Program-made: the position numbers and the translations under genes
The notes under the pieces: generated by a model
The model's input: the letters and a program-made list of their open reading frames with translations, nothing else
Told to the model about the DNA's origin: nothing
Databases searched by the model: none
In this document: one piece after another, positions 8,704 to 20,800 of the stretch
Layout of the letters: each line of letters opens with the position of its first letter
Numbering within the stretch: position 1 is the first letter of the stretch
Assembly (NCBI GenBank): GCA_033977485.1
Contig: CM066982.1
Location: 10,469,218-10,533,217, forward strand
Source of the DNA: Hydrangea macrophylla
Lineage: Eukaryota; Streptophyta; Magnoliopsida; Cornales; Hydrangeaceae
DNA: 64,000 nt
Reading direction: 5' to 3'

Positions 8704-11637
8704 TCATACGTCGAATAAGTACGGATACTCATTCCTCATGTCTTCCTCATGTTCCCATGTAGCCTCTTCCACCGTGTGACTACGCCATAGCACTTTTACC
8801 ATTGGAATCGACTTAGTTCTTAAAACTTGTTCTTTGCGATCTAGAATCTCCACTGGTTGTTCCACATAAGTCAAGTCCCCCTGAATTTGCAACGGTTCAG
8901 GTACAATGATCTTACTCGTGTCAGTCATACAATGTCTCAACATAGACACGTGAAACACATTGTGCACATGTTCCAACTCGGATGACAAGGCTAAACGATA
9001 AGCTACTGGACCAACCCTCTCTAGGATCTCAAAAGGTCCTATGAATCTCGGATTGAGCTTTCCCCTCTTCCCAAATCGTACAATGCCTTTCGAAGGCGAT
9101 ACTCGCAAGTATACGAAATTCCCAACTTCAAAATTCATCGGTCGTCGTTTAGAGTCTGCATAACTCTTATATCGGCTCTGAGCTACCTTGAGTCGCTCTT
9201 GAATCAACTTCACCTTTTCAGTAGTCACCTGTATTAACTCAGGTCCTAACAACTTCCTTTCTCCAACCTCGGTCCAACAAATTGGTGATCGACATTTACG
9301 TCCATACAAAGCTTCATACGGTGCCATTCCGATACTTGACTGGAATCCATTATTATAAGCAAATTCAATCAACGGCAAGTGGTGTTCCCAATCATTCCCA
9401 AAGTCTAAGACACACAATCTCAACATATCTTCCAAGGTCTGAATCATACGCTCGAACTGTCCATCGGTCTGAGGATGAAATGCAGTACTGAAACTCAATT
9501 TCGTACCCATAGCCTTTTGCAAACTTCCCCAAAATCTTGACGTAAAACTACTATCACGATCGGATATAATCACAGCTGGGACTCCATGTAGTCTTACAAT
9601 TTCTTTCACATACAATTCCGCTAACTTGGACGGTTTAGTCGTCTTGATCGGTAGAAAATGAGCTGACTTTGTTAACCGGTCAACTATAACCCAAATCTTA
9701 TCATTCTTGTTACATGATCGTGGAAATCCTGAAACAAAATCCATGGTGATCTCGTCCCACTTCCACTCCGACACTGACAAAGGTTGTAGTAACCCCGCGG
9801 GTACTTGTCTCTCTGCCTTGACCTGTTGACATGCCGAACATTCAGATACAAACTTAGCAACTTCACGCTTCATACCCTTCCACCAAAAGTTTTCCCTCAG
9901 GTTTCTGTACATCTTATTACTCCCCGGGTGCACTGAATATTTTGTACTATGAGCTTCTTCTAGAATTCTCTCTTTCAAGTTTTTCACATTCGGTACACAT
10001 AATCGATTTCCCAGTTTCAACGTTCCTCGTTCTAATACAAAACCAGGTCGCTTTCCCAAAGATATCTCATCTCTCATTTTGCACAAGTAGACATCGTTAA
10101 ATTGTTCTTTCTGAATCTCATCAATAATATCTGGGTGTACAATGATCGCCATCATTAAACCACCACTAGTCTCTGGAATTACATCCAACTCTAATTGTTC
10201 CATCTCCTTTACCAATTCTTTTTGTTGTGTTAGCTCGTCGGCTAAATTCCTTTGCGTCTTCCGGCTTAATGCATCGGCTACTACATTTGCCTTTCCCGGA
10301 TGGTACTCAATCGAAAGATCGTAATCCTTCATCAATTCCAACCATCTTCGTTGTCTCATGTTCAAGTCCCGTTGGGTAAAAATATATTTCAAACTCTTGT
10401 GGTCCGTGAATATCTCACACCTTTCCCCGTATAAGTAGTGTCTCCAGATCTTCAAAGCATGAATTACTGCGGCTAATTCAAGATCATGGGTCAGATAATT
10501 AATCTCGTGTGTCTTCAACTGTCTAGAAGCATAAGCAATCACTTTACCACCTTGCATCAACACGCATCCCAACCCTTGATGCGACGCATCACTAAAGATC
10601 ACAAACCCCTCGATTCCGGATGGTATTGTCAAAATAGGTGCTCTCGTCAATCGTGACTTCAATTCTTGAAAACTGTCCTCGCATTCCTGACTCCATTCAA
10701 ATGTAACTCCCTTCCTCATCAATCTTGTCATAGGCAATGAAATCTTCGAGAAATGCTCAATAAAACGGCGGTAGTATCCCGCTAACCCCAAGAAACTTTG
10801 AATTTCAGATACAGATGTCGGTCTTTGCCAATTTGATACAGCTTCTACTTTGTGAGGATCAACTGAAACTCCATTCTTGTCAATTACATGACCAAGAAAA
10901 GTAATGCTAGGTAACCAAAATTCACATTTCTTGAATTTACCAAATAATTGCTTCTCTCGCAATCTCTGAAGTATCAACCTCAAGTGGTTCTCGTGTTCTA
11001 TCTCACTAGGTGAATAGATAAGGATATCATCAATGAATACAATAACAAAGTCGTCCAAATAATCTTTGAATACTCGATTCATAAGGTCCATGAACGCAGC
11101 TGGTGCATTAGTAACCCCAAATGGCATAACTAAGAACTCGTAGTGTCCATAACGCGTTCTGAAAGCTGTTTTCTCAACATCTTCGGCCTTCACTTTCAAC
11201 TGATGATAACCCGATCTTAGGTCTATCTTAGAGAATACCTGTGCCCCACGAAGTTGATCAAATAAATCATTAATTCTGGGTAGTGGATACTTGTTCTTGA
11301 TTGTCAACTTGTTCAATTCCCGATAATCAACACACATCCTCATCGAACCATCTTTCTTCTTTACAAACAACACTGGAGCTCCCCACGGCGATACACTTGG
11401 TCGAATGAAACCCTTGTCAAGTAATTCTTGCAATTGAACTTTCAGTTCCTTCAATTCTACTGGTGCCATTCTATACGGTGCTTTGGATACCAGCCTTGAG
11501 TCTGGATTTACCTCAATGGTGAATTCAATCTCTCTCTCAATAAGAACATCTGGTAGATCATCAGGAAAGACATCTGAATATTCTCGCACTATCGGAATGT
11601 CTTCTACTTTTAATTCGGTCGCTGAGACATCAGTCAC
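8704..11637 (-). CDS. Tekay-1 Pol: reverse transcriptase, RNase H, integrase, chromodomain (977 residues)
   Basis: The frame is open for 977 residues. RT blocks are [10 protein letters not shown] (about 137-146), [12 protein letters not shown] (171-182) and the catalytic FIDD (201-204). RNase H has FSDAS (348-352), a DLELAA block near 385 and FTDHKSLKY (410-418). Integrase has a zinc region (His563, His570, Cys600, Cys603) and a DDE core at Asp633, Asp693 and Glu729. The last 50 or so residues ([10 protein letters not shown]...[19 protein letters not shown]) form a chromodomain typical of Tekay chromoviruses, which is thought to steer integration toward heterochromatin. The frame is continuous with gag-protease upstream except for one TAG at 11653-11655, so the Met at 11637 may not be the natural start. 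Confidence 0.93.
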   Translation of the reverse strand: MTDVSATELKVEDIPIVREYSDVFPDDLPDVLIEREIEFTIEVNPDSRLVSKAPYRMAPVELKELKVQLQELLDKGFIRPSVSPWGAPVLFVKKKDGSMRMCVDYRELNKLTIKNKYPLPRINDLFDQLRGAQVFSKIDLRSGYHQLKVKAEDVEKTAFRTRYGHYEFLVMPFGVTNAPAAFMDLMNRVFKDYLDDFVIVFIDDILIYSPSEIEHENHLRLILQRLREKQLFGKFKKCEFWLPSITFLGHVIDKNGVSVDPHKVEAVSNWQRPTSVSEIQSFLGLAGYYRRFIEHFSKISLPMTRLMRKGVTFEWSQECEDSFQELKSRLTRAPILTIPSGIEGFVIFSDASHQGLGCVLMQGGKVIAYASRQLKTHEINYLTHDLELAAVIHALKIWRHYLYGERCEIFTDHKSLKYIFTQRDLNMRQRRWLELMKDYDLSIEYHPGKANVVADALSRKTQRNLADELTQQKELVKEMEQLELDVIPETSGGLMMAIIVHPDIIDEIQKEQFNDVYLCKMRDEISLGKRPGFVLERGTLKLGNRLCVPNVKNLKERILEEAHSTKYSVHPGSNKMYRNLRENFWWKGMKREVAKFVSECSACQQVKAERQVPAGLLQPLSVSEWKWDEITMDFVSGFPRSCNKNDKIWVIVDRLTKSAHFLPIKTTKPSKLAELYVKEIVRLHGVPAVIISDRDSSFTSRFWGSLQKAMGTKLSFSTAFHPQTDGQFERMIQTLEDMLRLCVLDFGNDWEHHLPLIEFAYNNGFQSSIGMAPYEALYGRKCRSPICWTEVGERKLLGPELIQVTTEKVKLIQERLKVAQSRYKSYADSKRRPMNFEVGNFVYLRVSPSKGIVRFGKRGKLNPRFIGPFEILERVGPVAYRLALSSELEHVHNVFHVSMLRHCMTDTSKIIVPEPLQIQGDLTYVEQPVEILDRKEQVLRTKSIPMVKVLWRSHTVEEATWEHEEDMRNEYPYLFDV

Positions 11638-11652
11638 TGAACATAGAAATCC

Positions 11653-13212
11653 CTAACATCCCTTTTTCAATAACTTTCCCGCTCGGATAGCTGAAATCAA
11701 ATACGGCGGCGGTATAACCCCACTCCCTCGGAAACAAAAGCTCCCATGTACCGGTGATCGAAAATTAACCTCTTTCCGTTCACAATCTATCGTAGCTTGG
11801 TTAAGGGCTAACCAATCCATCCCCAATATCACATCGAAATGGTTCATCACAATCGGTATAAGGTCTACAGTCATCAACTTCTCGCCTAGTTTGATTGCAC
11901 AGTTCTTATATATAGTAGATGTCACTACTGACTTACTAAGTGGCACAGCGATAGACAATTCATATCCTAGTGGCGCGGACTTAACATTCAAATGTTCAAC
12001 AAAGTTATGAGATACAAACGAATGCGTAGATCCTGAATCAACGAGTATGCGTGCTAAGTGCGAACATACAAGAACCATACCTGAGACCACTGTATCAGTA
12101 GCAGCCACGTCTCCAGGGTTCATCTGGAATGATCTTCCCTGACTTTGCTCTGTCCTTTGTCCTCCGTCACTAGACTGCTTAGGCTTTGAACCACTAGAAA
12201 CCATAGAACTTGCCCCTTGTTGAGAACGCTTCTTTGGGCAATCTTTCGCTCGGTGTCCCAAGGTACCACAGTCAAAACACTTGAGTTGCGGGTAGGTCGC
12301 AGAACTCACACTGTTTCCCCCTGTAGATCTGTTCTGAAAGTTGGTCAGAAAACATCGACTGGTGTGTGGTCGGTTGCAAAGTGAACACAACGGTATATTA
12401 CTTGGTACTCTCCTGGGATCATTAAAACCAGAACTAGAGCCTCGTGAAAACGGCCTCTTAAAAGATCCCCCCTGACTTCGGTCACCACCCTCATGACTTC
12501 GCTTTCCTTGGTGATTTTGTCTCGATCTCTCTATTCCACTTTCGGCTACAAGTGCCGTCTGCTGTACCGTTGCAACAGTCGAATGTTCGTAGGTTTCTAC
12601 CCTCAAACGGATATTTTCCCTTAAGCCTTCTTCAAATTTCCTTGCCCTATCTTCCTCTCCTGGCACAGAACCTTTACCAAACCTCAACAACGCATTATAC
12701 TTGGAAGTATACTCTGTCACAGTCATGTCTCCTTGCTTAAGGTTATCAAATTCTCGCTTCTTTGCATTGTAGGCGGATCGCGGAAAGAATCGGCGATTGA
12801 ATTCTGCCTTAAACCCTTCCCAAGTAATCGGTGCTCCTTGATCTAGGACATTAACCCACCAGTTCTGGGCTTCACCCCTCAGTACGTCACTTGCATTCTC
12901 AACCTTCTCCCTCTCTGACATCGGAATAGATCGAAAAATTCTCTCCATGTCCATAACCCAATGTTCTGCCAATGTGGTATCAGGAATTCCATGAAATTCC
13001 ATCGGTTTCTTTAGAGTAAACTGTTCAGATATTGATCTCATACCCCTATTTTCGGGTGCATGTACTACAGTTATTTGTTCTACTTCTATATGGGGTGTGT
13101 GAGGCAATCGCTCCGCTATATTCCGTATCATTTCCCCCATATTTCCCATCATCTCTGCCATTTCATTCATACGTCGAGTATGTGGCGATAGTTCTCGCTC
13201 TTCGTCACTCAT
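11653..13212 (-). CDS. Tekay-1 Gag and aspartic protease (519 residues)
   Basis: The retrotransposon gag domain spans about residues 60-230 (MEFHGIPDTTLAEHWVMDMERIF; RGEAQNWWV; FNRRFFPRSAYNAKKREF). Two zinc-knuckle-like motifs follow: CSLCNRPHTSRC (276-287) and the classical CFDCGTLGHRAKDC (312-325). The protease has VDSGSTHSFVS (391-401) and ILGMDWL. The start is the first Met after the primer-binding site and leader. The frame ends in TAG at 11653-11655. Reverse transcriptase continues in the same frame after the stop, as expected for a Tekay single-polyprotein design with one nonsense change or a read-through stop. Confidence 0.92.
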   Translation of the reverse strand: MSDEERELSPHTRRMNEMAEMMGNMGEMIRNIAERLPHTPHIEVEQITVVHAPENRGMRSISEQFTLKKPMEFHGIPDTTLAEHWVMDMERIFRSIPMSEREKVENASDVLRGEAQNWWVNVLDQGAPITWEGFKAEFNRRFFPRSAYNAKKREFDNLKQGDMTVTEYTSKYNALLRFGKGSVPGEEDRARKFEEGLRENIRLRVETYEHSTVATVQQTALVAESGIERSRQNHQGKRSHEGGDRSQGGSFKRPFSRGSSSGFNDPRRVPSNIPLCSLCNRPHTSRCFLTNFQNRSTGGNSVSSATYPQLKCFDCGTLGHRAKDCPKKRSQQGASSMVSSGSKPKQSSDGGQRTEQSQGRSFQMNPGDVAATDTVVSGMVLVCSHLARILVDSGSTHSFVSHNFVEHLNVKSAPLGYELSIAVPLSKSVVTSTIYKNCAIKLGEKLMTVDLIPIVMNHFDVILGMDWLALNQATIDCERKEVNFRSPVHGSFCFRGSGVIPPPYLISAIRAGKLLKKGC

Positions 13213-13395
13213 GATTTCAATCCTGTAGTTCTCAATGCATAAACACTATGTATGTACAACAATAACAATAGTATGTATGTAAAACAACATCCATATGCAT
13301 CAAACATCTCTAAGATGCATGAATGCAATTGAAAACATGTGGCAATTCACTCAACACTCCACTCGTCGTCGAACGTTCCCAAAGTTTTGTTACCT

Positions 13396-13410
13396 CTAGC
13401 TCTGATACCA
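13396..13410 (-). other. Tekay-1 primer-binding site, initiator Met-tRNA
   Basis: Read on the minus strand the site is TGGTATCAGAGCTAG, matching the 3' end of plant initiator Met-tRNA over its first 12 bases. It starts 5 bp after the 5' LTR. Confidence 0.85.
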
Positions 13411-13415
13411 ATAAA

Positions 13416-15539
13416 TGTCACGACCCATCCCACTACGCGTGGAAATAGGACACGTGGCACGCCACCAAGGCTCAACCAAACAACAATATAACTTTACGCA
13501 GCGGAAAGAACTGTAAAACAACCCTGGGTATTTAAAACTTAGGAAACGTTCCCCTCTGTGTTGTAAAATACATTGAAATTAGAGTCATAAAAAGTTTTGG
13601 CCAAGTGAAAACGCATTCAAAATGAAATAGTTTTGAAAACAGAGGTTCAGTCGACTGCCCCGTCGACTGCACTAGGGTCCAGTCGACTGCTCCGTCGACT
13701 GTGTTAAGCAGAACCAAAAATACATCATACTGCAAAGGGGTCCAGTCGACTGATCTGGGGATCCAGTCGACTGCTTTTCAATTAATGGAAGCAGTAGCTA
13801 AAATCAACAGTGTTCAGTCGACTCCCAAGGGGTCCAGTCGACTGCTTCTCTTATAATATACTATCAGTGACTCCATCCCACGAGGTCCAGTCGACTGACC
13901 CCTGGGTCCAGTCGACTGCTCCCCTGCTGGGCAGCCTGTGCTGAAAAATTAACAACCCATGCTACTCAATACCAACAACAATCCAACCACAACTGATTTT
14001 AACGTATTAAAACATAACTACAGACGTTCAATTACAAGATTACAATACTGCGAAACTAATCTATGGTTCTATTACAACATATTACCAATCCTTACACAAG
14101 TTTAGGATTTAAAACAAAACAATTACAAGTGTAATTCCCCCGGCGTTCATCGGCCTCACTCATCGCGCTTCTTCTTGTCTTTCTTCTTACCTGCAATGGA
14201 GTACGTCTCCACTGCTCAGCTATATGCTGAGCATACAATTCTAAATGTATGCTTATATGACAATTCATGGTTTAAGCATCTAAAACACATAGAAATAGTC
14301 TCTGGGGTGAGTGGTACGCATTCATCCGGTCGATGCCGTAGGAGGCCCACCTCTCCCACGCATCTCGTACACTGGTTGGGCCTTCCTCCATACCAGGTAC
14401 CGTGTACTGGTTGGGCCCACCTCCAATCCAGACACAACCACAAATTCCAATTCCAACAAGATCACAATCCTCAAGGTTCGAGGAGCTTACTCCGAATGAA
14501 TTTGCACCAAACTCCCCTTTGACCCAAGTAGACACATAACATGCTCACATAAACAGTTATACGTGCTTTCACGTGCATAATTGACGGGCCTAACTAACAC
14601 ATGAATTTCGCCCGGATCCAAGAATATCAAAAGTGATGTCCAAAACATGAAAATCCATATATTTCATAGATCTAGAATTCATACCTCGTGCGAATCTCTT
14701 CAAACTTTGAAGGATCGTCTAGGGGGCTAAATAATCGTCGGATTTCGAATTTGGTACGATTCCTATAAGTTTTACCTGATTTTTCCCAAAAGTCCAAAAT
14801 TAAGATTTTTACAAAACTTAGCCAAACATGACCTAAGTAGTATCAAAACGTAGGTCTTACCTCCACGAGTTCAAATCTTGAATTTGGAGAAAATCTGACG
14901 GACGAATGATCGTTGATCGGCGTCGCAAAGCCCGTGGCAACAAAATCTCCCTACTCTCTCCTCTCTCTAGATATTTAGGAATTGTGGATGAGATTTCAAT
15001 CTCATCCTCATCTATATATAGAAAAACTCTCGGGAAATTACGTTTACCTCCCCACAAGTTTCTCAAACTTCTAATTAGCTCTCGAAACTTCGCACACGTT
15101 CATTTTATAACTTTACGAGTGAAAATTATAAATTTCAAAAGTTTTCAACTAAGTTTCGTTTGGGTCCAAAATAACGTCCGAAAACTATATTCTGTGGAAT
15201 CTCTACACAACCTACCTTTTTCAATTAACGTATCGCTCACGTTCTCACCACAGTTCTCAAATCGATATATAACAATATCAAAGATTACCACAATTTACCA
15301 ATACAGGTAAAATTATTATTCACAAAATACCAGATAAAGTCATATAACATTTAAGTCATATAAATGTCATTTAATCATGCCAATGCAACAGGCGTTACCA
15401 AGTCTTCGTGTCTCCACTAGACACATCACCGTTGACTCACGTCAACTCAACTCAATCAAATTATTAATAACATTAATAATTCCACAAATCTCAATTTATG
15501 CATGTTTTAAAACCATGAAATTCTGGAACGGGTGTGACA
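13416..15539 (-). mobile_element. Tekay-1 5' LTR
   Basis: This is the partner of 6544-8662, with the same terminal sequences. It carries the paired CAGTCGACTG array at about 13646-13917; one site (near 13820) has lost a base relative to the other LTR. It ends at 15539 and is followed by the ACATA duplication. Confidence 0.95.
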
Positions 15540-15544
15540 ACATA

Positions 15545-16073
15545 CATGATGAATACGTCAAATATCTTATATTCGATTATGTTTTTCGTAGTTCATAGTT
15601 TTTATTAGCTATTATTTCAGTCCTTTATAAATAAGTGAGGTAGTTGAACCACTAATTATGTGAAATTCACATACTTAGTGTCTTTGATGCTTAACTTAAT
15701 CATTTTCGAAATAAGGAATACTAAAGGATAAAACCTCGGTTGTATGTTATTCATAAGTCATGGTAGTGGTTGGTGCAATGCAGATTCACATGTTCCCAAC
15801 ACCTTTACATATATAATTTAAAATCATTTTACTTATTTCTGTTGAGTTCAGTTATTGCATTACTTAAATTTAATTTAGTTAAAACTCGAATATAGGACTG
15901 TTAGAACCTCCACTCTAAAAGAAATCTTCTTTTACTGTTTTTAGGTCTCAATCTAGCTTTTCTATCCCCAATCTTCCGTCTCTTGGGATATGACCCGGTC
16001 TTACTGGTTATAACTCGACGCGACCGTCTCTACTTGGACGTACTCTTAGGAGAACACATTTCCAATCGTGTCA
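15545..16073 (+). mobile_element. Athila-1 3' LTR, second part
   Basis: The sequence right of the Tekay-1 duplication continues the Athila LTR. It has a stretch like the solo LTR near 27840-27990 ('atgcagattc...atgttcccaacacctttacat'), and then a decayed version of the Athila LTR terminus ending TCGTGTCA at 16073. The outer target duplication cannot be checked because the 5' end is outside the window. Confidence 0.75.
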
Positions 16074-16482
16074 GGAAGGAAATAATATCTCGAAGAAAAA
16101 TGGTCTAATATTACTCAAGAACTCCACCGCCTGATCAAACTCCAACTCCCCTCAACTACTCCACGATTTTCAACAATAATTGTATGCACTATTATGCAAG
16201 CATTTATAGTAACACATGATTATCATGTAATATCATGCAGTTATACTCGATCATCATCCAATGACATGCACTTAGAGCTATACAAATTAACTACTAAATT
16301 AAAAGCACATACATGTCATATAAACAACACATAATTATCACATAAACAATACATAAGTGACACAAAGAAAACACACGAGTACCACGTAGCCTCAAGCCCA
16401 AAGAAATTCATAAACCTAAAGCTCTGACCAACTCCTAACCACGATCTGAGAATCACCTAGTCACACACAGTCTAGGTTAACC

Positions 16483-16497
16483 TAAGCTCTGATACCA
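16483..16497 (-). other. Primer-binding site of the second chromovirus, initiator Met-tRNA
   Basis: The minus-strand reading is TGGTATCAGAGCTTA, 3 bp from the LTR at 16501. Confidence 0.75.
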
Positions 16498-16500
16498 AAC

Positions 16501-19218
16501 TGTCACACCCTGATTTTTGGACAACCAAATATTCAATCCAGAGTATGAATCCGAACTGATATTCAATTGCCAAAACCCCGAGAGTGACATCTCCACACAG
16601 GATAACAGATAATTTATTGAATTTTTTTAATATTCATTAAATAAGGATATATGATCTTGTTTTTAAAGAAAAATTCTTTAGTATTAAATATGTATTCCCA
16701 AACATCTATTCATTATAAAATAACTAAAGTTCCATTATAAATATTATATCAGTTTGATTTACAAGAGAAATACCATATTCATTAATTAAAAACCTCTTTA
16801 CAAAGTTCAGCGGAGAGAAAATAAAATCTATACATCCATTGGTTAGAGCATCTACAATGTTCCCAATACTCAATATATAATTTTTATTACAATTATACAT
16901 AAGTGGCCCACACTGCCAGAAATACAACCGTGTACAACATAATAAGTACAACTCTAATAAAAAAATAACACAGCGACAACCACTTCACCTAAACAGAAGA
17001 TCCACAGAAAATCTCCAATTACTAAACCTGCAAACACATTCGACTATGTTTCATATAGAAACACCCCCGAATGCATAACACACTCGGGTTAGTCACATGA
17101 CTGGTATGAGTTAAACAAAACAACAAGTCTTAGGGATCCAACCTGAACCCGTAAGCTACAAACCATACTACAACACTCTTGGGCCAAAACAGGTAGTTCC
17201 ACATACATATCTGGACAATAGAGTAGTTTCCATTTATGTTGTGGCAAGTAGTTTCTTGCCCAAAACCCAAAGCTACTACGAATTTCATACTTACCAATCT
17301 ACTTATGGTGAGCCAAACCTGTAAAACGTTAATGGGCCCACCATCCTGCAATACAAAAGTTAGTAACCACAAAAATACCACGAAGGTGTACGAAACACCT
17401 TTTTAGTAAAATATCACCAGAATTAAAATCTTAGTCCTAAGCTACATGTTAAAAACAATTGAAGTTAAACTAACTGCAATCAAAGAAGTAATTTATTTGA
17501 ACGGTTAATTCTTCGGGAATTCATTTACAACCACACTCTTACTTTTATGAACGGTTCATTATTTAATTTTCTAGGTTCACCACTTGACCACCCTCCATGG
17601 TACACCCACACATGTATCCCATGTGTGCCCGAACATACTACCAACATCCAATCTGGTGCCAGTTTGGTTGGGGTATCAACCAAACTAGATATACACAATA
17701 GAAGGTCGGTCAATATGCCCAGACGTCTATAAATTAAGCCGAGCATAAGGCTTAGGCTAACTTGATCACGAAGCCACTGGCAAAAAGGTACACTCAGCAA
17801 GTCGAGCTACCAAAAAAATTAACACAACTGGGAGCGGTGAACACTAAGGCACTTGAAACTATTTTTGCATTCTCGGAATTATAAAATTTCATCGGACTCA
17901 AAGTCAATGACTATCACCCATTTTTCATAGCTCAACATTATATGAGAATTCATGTATCTCCAAGTAATTTTTCGTTAAGTTATACTACCCAATAGAAAAT
18001 CCACAAAGAAATCTTATTCCCCAAATTTCGCACGTTTAACCATACTAAAAACTGCTATGGAAATCTTAAATTTCTGCCCAAACGATGCAGAATCATGAAA
18101 AACTTAAAACACAAAAAGTGTGCAGAATCACGTTTTACATAGGACAAATGGACAGAATTCTAAAATTCTAAACCACGATTTTCTAATATTTTTCTGAAGT
18201 TTCAGAAACTGTTAGAATTACAAAAAAAAAAAAAAAAAAAAAAAAAAAACGAATTTCACAAAACTTTCTAATTATCATGAGTATTTCACATAAGTATTTA
18301 TACATCTAACTATCCACATACCATTTACGAATACCCTGGGATCATTACTCGAGAATCAAATTCTTGAAGTCACATAAATGTCATAAATTAATTCGACAAT
18401 AATATTGTGCATTCTAACGCAAAAAAAAATTTAAAACCAACAATTAAATTAGACATGTAAGAAATTCATTCACTCGCGTATACATTTATACATACATGCA
18501 TATATATATATATATATATATACCCGAATATACACATTTAATTCACCTTGTTTAAATCGTTGAATAGCTGCGAATACGAATCTAACGACGAACTATACGC
18601 TCCGCAATTTCACACACGATAACGGATCCAAAACCCTTCTTCTTCTTATTCTCTCTCTCTCTCTCTCTCTCTCTCACGTCTGTTCTCTATTTCCTTTTTC
18701 TTTTTCTTTTTCCTCTTCTAACCCTAGGGCACCTAGATATATGTAGGTAGAAAGATATAAGCACACCCATGTATATTATTAACACACAAACACACAAAAT
18801 ACTAAAATTCCCATTTTTTATCTTATGGGCTCACCAAAAGACATCATATGGACCCAAAATGCAGTACAAAGTACTAAAATGAGTAGCCCAATGGGTACCC
18901 ATGACCCTGGTACTTAATCTGAATGTTAATTACATTATTTAACACATTTACAGGCCTATAAATACTGCTAAAAAAAATTAACACATCACTCTTTAATAAC
19001 TTAGCCAATTTAAACTTTTACCACTCTAACCCCACCACTTAAATTTACAACACTTCATACAGTAATTAATAACAATAAAACAATAATTACCCACAAATAA
19101 ATAAATGATCATAAAAATATAATTGCACACATCTAATTCATAACACGTAAAAATTCAGGTTGCTTCCTTAACATAATTAAAATGAATATTTATATCTAAG
19201 AAAATACGGGGTGTTACA
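16501..19218 (-). mobile_element. 2.7-kb LTR of the second chromovirus-like element
   Basis: It runs from TGTCACACCC at 16501 to GGGTGTTACA ending at 19218, with good inverted terminal similarity. It contains a poly-A run (about 18222-18249), an (AT)n tract near 18500-18522 and a (CT)n tract near 18649-18675. No gene is evident; short frames inside have no recognisable domain and no palindrome array is present. Confidence 0.65.
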
Positions 19219-19957
19219 GAGATAGAGGCATCGTTTGAACGTTTTTATTTCATTTTAGTTTTTTGTTTTATGTGCTTGGTTTGTGATTGGCGTTTTATAC
19301 ATTGTTATTACTTGCATACACGTAAAACAAGTTTTCTAAAATAAAAATTCAAAAACTGTTTCAGTGCATTAGTAAACATTGGATGTTTATGGGTAATATG
19401 TGCAAACAATTTTTTTTTTCTAAAAGCAAAATCCTTATTTATTAAATCTAGTGGGAGATGGACTTATCATTATAACTCCTACGATCTTCCATTAACGGTT
19501 CACTGTAAGATGAGTAGTGCATTCTGTGTCACCTCACCAGGAGTGATCATTTCTACTCATTGGTTACTAGATGTGAACTTCCTATGGATAGGATCAATCA
19601 GACATGTTAGAGGGTGACCACCACATGAAGGCACTACTTGAGGCAGTTGTGATTGGATCATAGTTAATGGTACACACTAGCTAAGCCATAGATAAGGGAT
19701 CCCACATGGGGCATTATTTAGAAACTTAAAGATCAAATAGGCTTGGGAGTCATAACTTGTTTTGCAAGAGTTGCATAGTGGACAAGTCATGATTAATCGA
19801 AAGATCGAGTATTGACCGCCACATAGAGGCTTTACTCTTTCGTCTTGATATTTTGGCGACTTTGTTTTAAATAAGAGTTTTAAGGATTCTTTTATTCCAA
19901 GCTGTCATACTCTGATATCCAAATTTATTTTATCTTTTTGATTTTTCAATAATCATA

Positions 19958-20800
19958 ATGTCTGGATCTGCTTTTAGTCCACTTAACACTATACTCACTT
20001 AGAACAAGTTAACTGGAAATAACTATACTAAATGGAAATGCAACCTTGACATCGTTTTAACTGCGGAGGATCACATATATGTCCTTACCACCCCATGCCC
20101 TGAAGAACCCGCTACAAATGCTTTGGCTACTGCTAGACACGAGTTCGATAAATGGAAGAAATCGAATGGAATGGCTCGTTGCTACATTCTGGCCTCTATG
20201 GCTGGTGTGTTGCAACACCAATTCCAATCGAATAATTCTACTAGTGCTATTATCAAATCCCTAAAAAAAATATTTGGGGAGCATGGCAAGTCTGCCAGAC
20301 AGGTTTCCATGTAGAAGATAATGAGTACCAAGATGTCGCAAGGGACTCTAGTCAAAGAACATGTTTTAAAAATGATTGGTTATTTGAACGAACTGGAGAC
20401 CTTGGGTGCCAACTTCGATGCACAAACCCAAGTTGATATGATTCTCAATTCGCTGTTGCCTTTGTTCGCTCAATTTAAACTTAACTATAACATGAATCAA
20501 ATGAATTTCTCAATGAACGACTTAATGAGCTCTTTACTGGCAGCGGAAGGGGTGATCAAACCTGGGAGCAATGTTTTGAATGTTGAGAAAAGCTCTTCCT
20601 CTTCCTGATTTGTACCGAAAGATAAGAAAGAAAAGAAGAAGGCTGGCACTGGTGGTCCAATTGTTGGACCGGTCCCGAAGATTGCAAAATCTAAGGGAAA
20701 AGATGAGGGCAAAGGGAAGGTGGGTGGCCAAGGCAAAGGAAAATGCTTCCAATGCAGTAAGAAGGGCCACTTGAATCACATATAATTGAAGTAAGTATTA
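19958..20800 (+). pseudogene. Copia gag, broken
   Basis: From ATG at 19958 the frame reads a copia UBN2-type gag: KLTGNNYTKWKCNLDIVLT, EFDKWKKSNGMARCYILASM, VLQHQF, FGEHGKSARQVSM, then LVKEHVLKMIGYLNELETLGA and FKLNYNMNQMNFSMNDLM. Stops occur near 20000 and at 20312-20314, and a TGA ends the segment at 20606-20608. A frame-shifted basic region and a zinc knuckle (CFQCSKKGHLNH, last Cys lost) follow to about 20785. Gag would form the particle shell; this copy is not functional. Confidence 0.8.

Larger units (their letters stand above)
6544..15539 (-). mobile_element. Tekay-1: nearly intact Tekay/Del-type chromovirus
   Basis: This is a complete element on the minus strand. It has LTRs of 2119 and 2124 bp, a primer-binding site matching initiator Met-tRNA, a gag-protease frame, a pol frame ending in a chromodomain, and a polypurine tract. 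Flanking 5-bp duplications are identical: ACATA at 6539-6543 and 15540-15544. By eye the two LTRs differ by about ten substitutions and two small indels (roughly 0.5%), so it inserted recently. It landed in the Athila-1 3' LTR. The only coding lesion I see is one in-frame TAG between protease and reverse transcriptase. Confidence 0.95.
1..16073 (+). mobile_element. Athila-1: decayed Ty3/gypsy Athila retrotransposon, 5' end outside the window, interrupted twice
   Basis: Gag, protease, reverse transcriptase/RNase H and integrase remnants run left to right, followed by a polypurine tract and the 3' LTR. The reverse transcriptase reads FMDDFSVFG and MPFGLCNAPATF, and the protease region reads SVNLLP; these are typical of the Athila lineage and match the better preserved Athila-2 copy. 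The 5' LTR and the first part of gag lie left of base 1. A chromovirus-like LTR replaces the integrase C-terminus and everything to about 5300. Tekay-1 splits the 3' LTR. Many in-frame stops make it incapable of autonomous movement. The boundary at 16073 rests on the terminal sequence TCGTGTCA, which matches other Athila LTR ends. Confidence 0.85.
16074..19218 (-). mobile_element. Second chromovirus-like element: 5' LTR and truncated leader
   Basis: On the minus strand a 2.7-kb LTR (16501-19218) is followed by a primer-binding site and about 410 bp of leader ending at the Athila-1 boundary. The rest should lie left of the window if Athila-1 inserted into this leader. No coding sequence is present here. 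The lineage call rests on the TGTCACACCC...GGGTGTTACA ends and the Met-tRNA primer site only. Confidence 0.6.

Noticed and set aside
13396..13410. Possible tRNA gene fragments at 13396, 16483, 45691 and 29984
   Set aside because: Only 15-19 bp beside LTRs; they are primer-binding sites.
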